Below, piece by piece: positions 59,401-64,000 of a stretch of 64,000 bases of DNA. The translations under genes were made by a program, and so were the position numbers. Position 1 is the stretch's first letter; every line of letters begins with the position of its first letter. Source of the stretch: Deuterostichococcus epilithicus (lineage: Eukaryota > Chlorophyta > Trebouxiophyceae > Prasiolales > Stichococcaceae); contig JAVTLE010000003.1 of assembly GCA_033439295.1 (NCBI GenBank), positions 2,418,001 through 2,482,000 on the forward strand, written 5' to 3'. The notes below the pieces were generated by a model. The model searched no databases. It saw only the letters and a program-made list of their open reading frames with translations, and was not told the origin of the DNA.

Positions 59401-62400
59401 CCTGCCCATCCTGCAGGTTCGCTGTTGATCGCCGACCACTGTCATCCCGCAGCGGCAACAGGCGCTGGACCGACATTTCAGGCGACTTGCTGTGCACTGT
59501 GCAGGTCGACTGGCGCCATCTCCCCAGCGCCAAAGACATCTACGTGCAACGCCCCGCGCTTGCAGAATTCCGCAGGCCTGTGCGCCGATCCTGGGTGAGA
59601 GATTTCAAATTTCCAAATTTCATTACCTTCGCCGCCCAGCCGCTGGCGTCCCTCGCCTGCTCTGTCACCGCTCCAGTCGATGTTTCTCAACCTCGACCAG
59701 GATCCCTGTGCCTGGAAATCAATGGAACTCTCTGCCTTTGCTGCACTGCTCATGCGCCATCCGCCGCCTGTTGGCACGGGCTCGACAACTGGGTCGAAAC
59801 TCCGCTGCAGCACGCACGCTCACTTGCTGGCTGCCGCAGGCGCTGCCGGTGGCTGCGCATCTCCTCATGTGCATGCTCTGCCATGACATGAGGGTCTTTC
59901 TGCAGGCAAACAGGCTCCCAACAGTATCCGTTGGCCGTCGGCTGCACCGGCGGCTACCTCATCAACCAGCAGCGTCTTTGCGCAAATCCGACGTGCGCAT
60001 TTGCTCAATCACCCGCGCCCCTGCCAGATGTTGCAGTGTGCCTGTGCATGCTGCTTTGATGGTGCTGCTACCATACATCTGTCGCTGCAGAAGCACAGGC
60101 TCTGAACTATGCAGCCGCAAATGCTCTCGAAACTCACTGCAGTCACTGAGAACCCAGCACACTGCGTCCAGTCACGCACTGAACCCGTCACCACTCAGCG
60201 GGCCGATGCTGCAGGCTCACCGGCGGCTTCGGCATCTCGCCTCTGGTCGGAGACAACTACAACTGCGTGGCGCCGCTGCTCGCCAATGCCGTGCAGTTGT
60301 GTGCCCCAGCGTTCAGCACCGGAGCCGTCGCGACCCTGAGGACGGGCCTGTGCGACACCACTGTCAATGCCTACGTCATCAATGTTGCAGGGTGAGGCAG
60401 AAACCAATGCTGCTGTTCCGAGGCAGGGACCACGGGAATCAGCGAAACTGATGTGGCGCTGCAATGCAGCAGTTGCTCCGCCTGGAGGCGTTCAAGCTGG
60501 GCCTTTCGAGGGACGACTTGTTCCTTGAAGAGGGCGCCAGTGTGGGCAGGATTGCTTGCAGGCACCTGAGCTGCGATGCTGCGCGCAGGCTCTGCATCCG
60601 GCATTACCCAATCACGGGCGTCAGACCCGCCGCCGGCGGAACCTGCTCCCAGGGCATACTGAACTACGAGGTGAGGCGCCCCTCGTCATGCACAGTATCC
60701 CCCTGCTGGGGCCTGCCATTGGCTTGGGGCACGGCTCGCACACCTACTCCCAGCAGACAGCCGAGCGTGGCTGCCCTGCGAAACATCTGGCGCCACCACC
60801 AGCGGCGGAACCCGCCGTGCAGCTCGCTGCCCCGCCTTCGGCAGCCGCTGCCGGCCACCGGTCGCCGCTGTCCGGTGCTCGGACGGCCTGCCATCGGCAG
60901 TCGGTAGTCTTGTCGGCGCTGCCGCCCGCTGAACCCGCAGCGCTGCTTCCTGACGCAGGGCCTGTGTGTCTCGCCGCCTACGCTCGCGCTGGGTGTGTCT
61001 CCGGGGTACGGCCAGGCATGCGCCTCCGGCCGCGTCCTCAACCTCTGGGGCACCTGCATACGAAACATTGTGCCGGGCGCCACCGCGGTCACCTTCCCGC
61101 TGGCCCCCACGGGACCGTGCCCCGTGGGCGTCAGCCGCATGAATGCGCAGGCTTTGTGCCTCAGTCCCACAGGGTGCGCGCCGCCGTCGCCGCTGTTGTT
61201 GCTGTTGCTGCTGCTGCTGCCGCCGCTGCTGCTGCTGCCGCTGCCGCTGCTGCCGCTGCTGCTGCTGCTGCCGCTGCTGCTGCTGCTGCTGCTGCCTCTG
61301 ACAGCGGCTTGGACTGCGCCTACTCCCGATGCCGGTTCGCTGCGTGTGACCGCAGCTTGCGGCGGGGTGGTACCATCAGTGGCACACTATAAAGGCCTTG
61401 CTCGTCGCTGGAGCGACTCACAGAGCCTCTATTGATTTCTGCAGGCCATACACTGTCGCCGTTTCGCCCAACTACAGCACCAGCAGCTGCGCCGGTCCCA
61501 CTTACGCTGGAACACTGCTCAACATTCAACTACTCTGCGCGCCCGCAGGGTGAGATGCGCCCTCAGACAGAGCAAGGATCACAGTCCCTCTGGGATCTGT
61601 CTCGGCACGCTTGCTGGCCTGATCTTTGTGCAGTGACCGGCATCCTACCTCGCATGAGGCATTACATGACTTGCCGTTGGCGCCACAGCATGCACGCACC
61701 AATGTCGGCAGCGTCGATCGCCGCCATCAAAACCCTTCAGCAGCTACAAGGTGAAGCAGCAGCTGAGCACCTTTGCCTGTTTCCCACTTGCAGCGCTACC
61801 GACGTCGTTTCACCGCTGATCACCGGGTCAACCGTCGCCTGCGATGTTAACGGCATCATCAACCTGTTCGGACTATGCGCGCCAAATGGCCTCACATATG
61901 GCGCGCTGCAGCCCAGCACCGTCGACGGCAGCTGCGTCGCGGCGACGTCCCTCAACTACCAGGGTGCGTGCGCTGCAGGGGATCTTTGACTGTGTGCGTG
62001 TTCAGAAAAGGGCCACAGGCCAGTCCTTGGGCAGCAGAGACATTGCCTGCCGGCGGCCGCAGCACAGATGCCGCCACCCAAAACTTCAGAACAAGGCTAT
62101 CATGTCGTCACTGTTTCTCAACCGTCACCGCTTGCATAAAAATTTGGCCATCGGCAGCGGCTGCAGTCGCCAGCTGTGGCGCGTCTGAGGAGTTCACCCA
62201 AGCGCCTCACAAGGCTGACGCGGCCGCGATTGCTGTGCTGTGTTTTTTGCTTGAAGCTCTTCACAAACTCTCTGGCTCGAACGCAGGCGTGTGCGTCAGC
62301 ACGGCCCTTGGCGCGCTGCCCGGGTACGGCGCCAACTGCACGGCGCCGTTGCTGCTCAATTTCTGGGGCGCCTGCCGTCCCACCTTTGCCGGCGGCGTCT

Positions 62401-63347
62401 CGCCCCTGGTCGTCGGCGGCAGCTGCAGATCCGGCCTCACACTCAACACGGAGGTGGGAACACGGTCCCCAGGTCGCCAGTTGCAGCCTTGCCCCTACTG
62501 CCCTTGAAGGCGACACACTCTTGACAGCCCTGGGGGCTGAGGAGCACCGCCTTGGCACGGCTGCAGCCACACGGATCACCGCCGTCCTTCGCCATCCTGG
62601 TGGCACGACACTGGTGCCTCGAACCCTGCCGCCACGACCGCCGCCTGTCCCCGCAGGGCCTGTGCATCGCATCCGACTACAACTATGCCGCACCGCCCAG
62701 CTACATCACCGGCACCTGCTCCGCCGGATTTGCCGTTTACAACGTCCAGGGGGCCTGCGTCACCTCCAGAAGCAGCATCGTGTACCCGCCGAGCGGCATC
62801 GGCGGCACGTGCACCGCCGGCACCGCCGTCTTCAACATCCAGGTGTGCGTCGTGCGCCCAGCCCAGGACCGCCAGCCCAGGGTCTAGAGTCCGCAGCCCA
62901 GGGGTTGAAGTCTGCAGCGCCATGCAGCCGCCCACGTGCAACCGGGTCGCCCGCTTCCTGCCCGGCTTCGGGCGCGGCCTGCGCTTTGTGATGTGAGAAG
63001 GTTCACTTCACGCCTGCAGTCGCTGCACTATGGGGCCGACCCCGCTAAACCCCTGCGCTAAACCCCTGCGCTAAACCCCTGCCGGACCAGGGAGCGTTCC
63101 TGCTGTGCTTCTTTCTGCTCCAGGGTTGAGCTCTGTTGCCGCTGCCACGCTCCAGGGCGCTTGCGTGAACTTCGCGGGCGCGGTGTCGCCAGACCCGGTG
63201 TCCGACACCTGCCTCCGGGCTGGCGATGTGCTGACCACCTACGGCGTCTGCGCCCCTGCCCCGAACGACGCCGTCGACGCCGACTACCTCGGCACCTGCC
63301 CCAGCGGGGCGACCACCAACACCCCCTTCTGCATCAGCACGCCTTAG
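44419..63347 (+). CDS. Giant modular secreted protein with ~70 two-Cys repeats (ECM type)
   Basis: About 45 exons and 2,700 residues; no orthologue recognised. Early exons: 44419-44637, 44803-44889, 45116-45230, 45565-45753, 46063-46307, 46508-46657 and 46980-47533. Repeat exons run from 47802-47891 to 63156-63347 (TAG). The first exon starts at an acceptor (CACAG/GTG), so the ATG exon is missing from the model; an ATG in ACCATGG within this exon is an alternative start. The hydrophobic stretch AAAVAALVTGALLFL may be a signal peptide. A Cys-rich segment, a GCC2/GCC3-like module, an ECM-type beta domain, a (A/S)PT linker and the repeat array follow. Almost all junctions were checked for phase and length. 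The exception is around 58389-58616. Even Cys content, the PT linker and absence of enzyme motifs suggest a disulfide-rich cell wall or matrix protein, which is inference. TGTAA at 63851 could be its poly(A) signal. Confidence 0.85.
45565..45753 (+). other. GCC2/GCC3-like Cys-rich module exon
   Basis: One phase 1-1 exon encoding PGYQPGRG...C.AGRYKRG....CSLCAAGRYQPRTG..ACLTCAAGRTV, the C-x2-C, G-x-Y/F spaced pattern of the GCC2/GCC3 (ephrin-receptor-like) module known from many secreted protist and algal proteins. It precedes the beta domain. Confidence 0.8.
46063..47480 (+). other. Beta-sandwich-like domain and Pro/Thr linker of the giant protein
   Basis: Exons 46063-46307, 46508-46657 and the first part of 46980-47533. 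A basic Pro linker (KKPPPPRKTPTRSPTKAPT) leads to SLTFSNFVAESPTGDF, LFRLASFYISNPTSPIGVRV and LFNGVTSVTFTPSVPP. This is the same order of motifs (LTF.N/D.., ..F.L.S.Y...., S.TFTP) as each repeat of the ECM protein at 3006-7466. Then comes about 90 residues of APTAAPT/ATPTGAPAASPT repeats. Confidence 0.65.
48805..48836. repeat. 16-base tandem repeat, two copies
   Basis: CCTGAGCACAGTCCAG twice in an intron of the giant gene. Confidence 0.9.
51842..51885. repeat. 21-base tandem repeat, two copies
   Basis: CCTGTGCTGTCCTATGCATC-type unit twice, in the intron after 51698 of the giant gene. Confidence 0.9.
58413..58449. repeat. 21-base direct repeat, two copies
   Basis: TGCTCTTGTGCGCCAA occurs twice with period 21 in the poorly resolved stretch of the giant gene. 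Confidence 0.9.
61190..61306. repeat. CTG/CCG microsatellite
   Basis: About 110 bases of CTG with CCG and TTG variants, within the intron after 61173. It reads poly-Leu in one frame but lies beyond a phase-2 donor that matches every other module. Confidence 0.9.
63044..63082. repeat. 13-base tandem repeat containing CTAAACCC
   Basis: GCTAAACCCCTGC three times in the last intron of the giant gene. The CTAAACCC core resembles the plant-type telomere unit, but the unit is 13 bases. Confidence 0.85.
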
Positions 63348-63850
63348 GCACGTGATGAGGCACCTGTCGCCCAGGGCCGCGGCCGCCACCAGTCCCGTGG
63401 CAGCCTCAGGCCGTTGCTCCAGACAGGTCACACTGTCCGCATCTGGTGGGTCCCATCAGAGTGCACTGCACGCCGAAACTACGTACCAGTGGTTAGAGTT
63501 TGCCGTCTGGCCGGCAACTGCGCCCGCATGCATGCGGCAGTACTCGGGGCGTGTGTGGACCCACGTGCAGCTGCGCCGCTCTGCTGCCTCCGCGCAGCAG
63601 AGTTTTGACAGCGCTGCAGCTGCACTGTACAGTTCTGATGTGCGTGTGGTATCAGGTTTTCGAGGTGTTACGTCGCTCGGTCGCCGTTTTCACCGTGCCT
63701 GCAAGCATCGGCCCTGTGACTTCTGTTGTGAACTGGGGGGTTTTGCTGTGTGATTTCCAGTGCGTGCTTTGACAGAATGCATGTAGGTAACACGCATGTA
63801 CGGCCGTGCATGAATTTTGGCGTTGTGACTGGCGTGACCGTTGTTATTGC

Positions 63851-63855
63851 TGTAA
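63851..63855 (+). terminator. Candidate TGTAA polyadenylation signal for the giant gene
   Basis: TGTAA about 500 bases past the stop, in AT-richer sequence (63760-63920) typical of a 3' end. No further gene is seen up to 64000. Confidence 0.5.
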
Positions 63856-64000
63856 TATTGTTGTGACTGTGACACATAGACCTCGAGCGAGACATACCTA
63901 CAATTGTCTATTGTTGATGCTGGTTGCGGCGTGAGGAACAATTGTGGGCAAGCAGCTGCAGCAGGTCCAGATGTCAAGGGCGTCCACGATGCTTAATCTG

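Larger units (their letters stand above)
47470..63347 (+). repeat. Array of ~73 two-cysteine repeats, singles and five-unit cassettes
   Basis: Consensus per ~30 residues: TGA(V/I)SP-x4-6-G-x-C-x2-G-x-LLN-x3-LC-x-DP. Single-repeat exons, mostly exactly 90 nt: 47802, 48903, 49159, 50206, 50495, 52023, 53292, 54484, 55607 (93), 56931, 57935 (105), 59505, 59906 (87) and 61445 (105). Cassettes: 48121-48639 (six units), 49532-49960, 50858-51698 (three exons), 52322-53031 (two), 53727-54209, 54737-55323 (two), 55946-56636 (two), 57291-57722, 58318-59239 (incomplete), 60215-61173 (three) and 61794-63347 (five, about seven units). Inside a cassette the units differ by position: the fourth carries SPGYG, the third ends VCV.PP and the last ends VDPG. 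Unit-level similarity is high in position-matched units. Confidence 0.88.

Noticed and set aside
60556-61392. Open frame with poly-Ala across the CTG microsatellite
   Set aside because: It bridges two introns and a microsatellite; the module-phase model explains the real coding parts.
47802-63347. CRISPR-like array from the regular repeat spacing
   Set aside because: The repeats are coding modules with introns between them in a eukaryotic gene, not short identical repeats with unique spacers.

Overview
The window looks like GC-rich nuclear DNA of a green alga (core Chlorophyta). Its genes are cut into many short exons with GTGAG/GTGCG donors and (T)GCAG acceptors, TGTAA polyadenylation-like motifs lie downstream of several genes, and the gene set is eukaryotic: COPII coat, SnRK2-type kinase, mitochondrial processing peptidase, bystin, cyclophilin and proline-rich extracellular matrix (ECM) proteins. 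No bacterial operon structure, CRISPR array, rRNA or convincing tRNA was seen. Exon models were built by hand from splice sites, reading phase and remembered family sequence. Where lengths and phases close exactly, confidence is high.

Layout: (1) 246-1998 (+) 3' end of SEC24, followed by decayed tandem copies of its own last coding segment. (2) 3006-7466 (-) secreted proline-rich ECM protein with two beta-sandwich-like repeats. (3) 9507-11711 (-) myeloid leukemia factor (MLF) homologue, 5 exons. (4) 14134-18701 (+) SnRK2-like Ser/Thr kinase, 11 exons. (5) 20434-23377 (-) Yip1-domain protein (YIPF1/2 type), 7 exons. (6) 23866-28138 (+) alpha subunit of mitochondrial processing peptidase, 11 exons. 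(7) 29435-32012 (-) PHD-like zinc-finger protein, 5' end unresolved, N gaps inside. (8) 33753-35541 (+) AstE/aspartoacylase-family zinc deacylase, 6 exons. (9) 35758-37323 (-) cyclophilin H-like prolyl isomerase, 6 exons. (10) 38012-42414 (+) bystin, 10 exons. (11) 44419-63347 (+) a giant, about 45-exon secreted protein of roughly 2,700 residues.

The giant gene is the most striking content. After an N-terminal Cys-rich region, a GCC2/GCC3-like module, a beta domain shared with the ECM gene at 3006-7466 and a Pro/Thr linker, it carries about 70 copies of a ~30-residue two-cysteine repeat. The copies are organised as single-repeat 90-nt exons alternating with five-repeat cassettes, and nearly every boundary is a phase-2 intron splitting the last codon of a DPG/DPR motif. 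I recognise no named domain for this repeat.

A second theme is local duplication of exon pieces. Decayed copies of neighbouring exons sit in introns or the 3' tail of SEC24, YIPF, MPP-alpha and bystin, while the giant gene appears to be built by the same kind of duplication with the copies kept functional. GC-AG introns also look unusually common, with six candidates among about 100 introns. Gene order alternates between convergent and divergent pairs. The housekeeping genes (secretion, mitochondrial import, ribosome biogenesis, splicing-linked isomerase) have no evident shared pathway, whereas the two ECM genes probably both contribute to cell wall or matrix.
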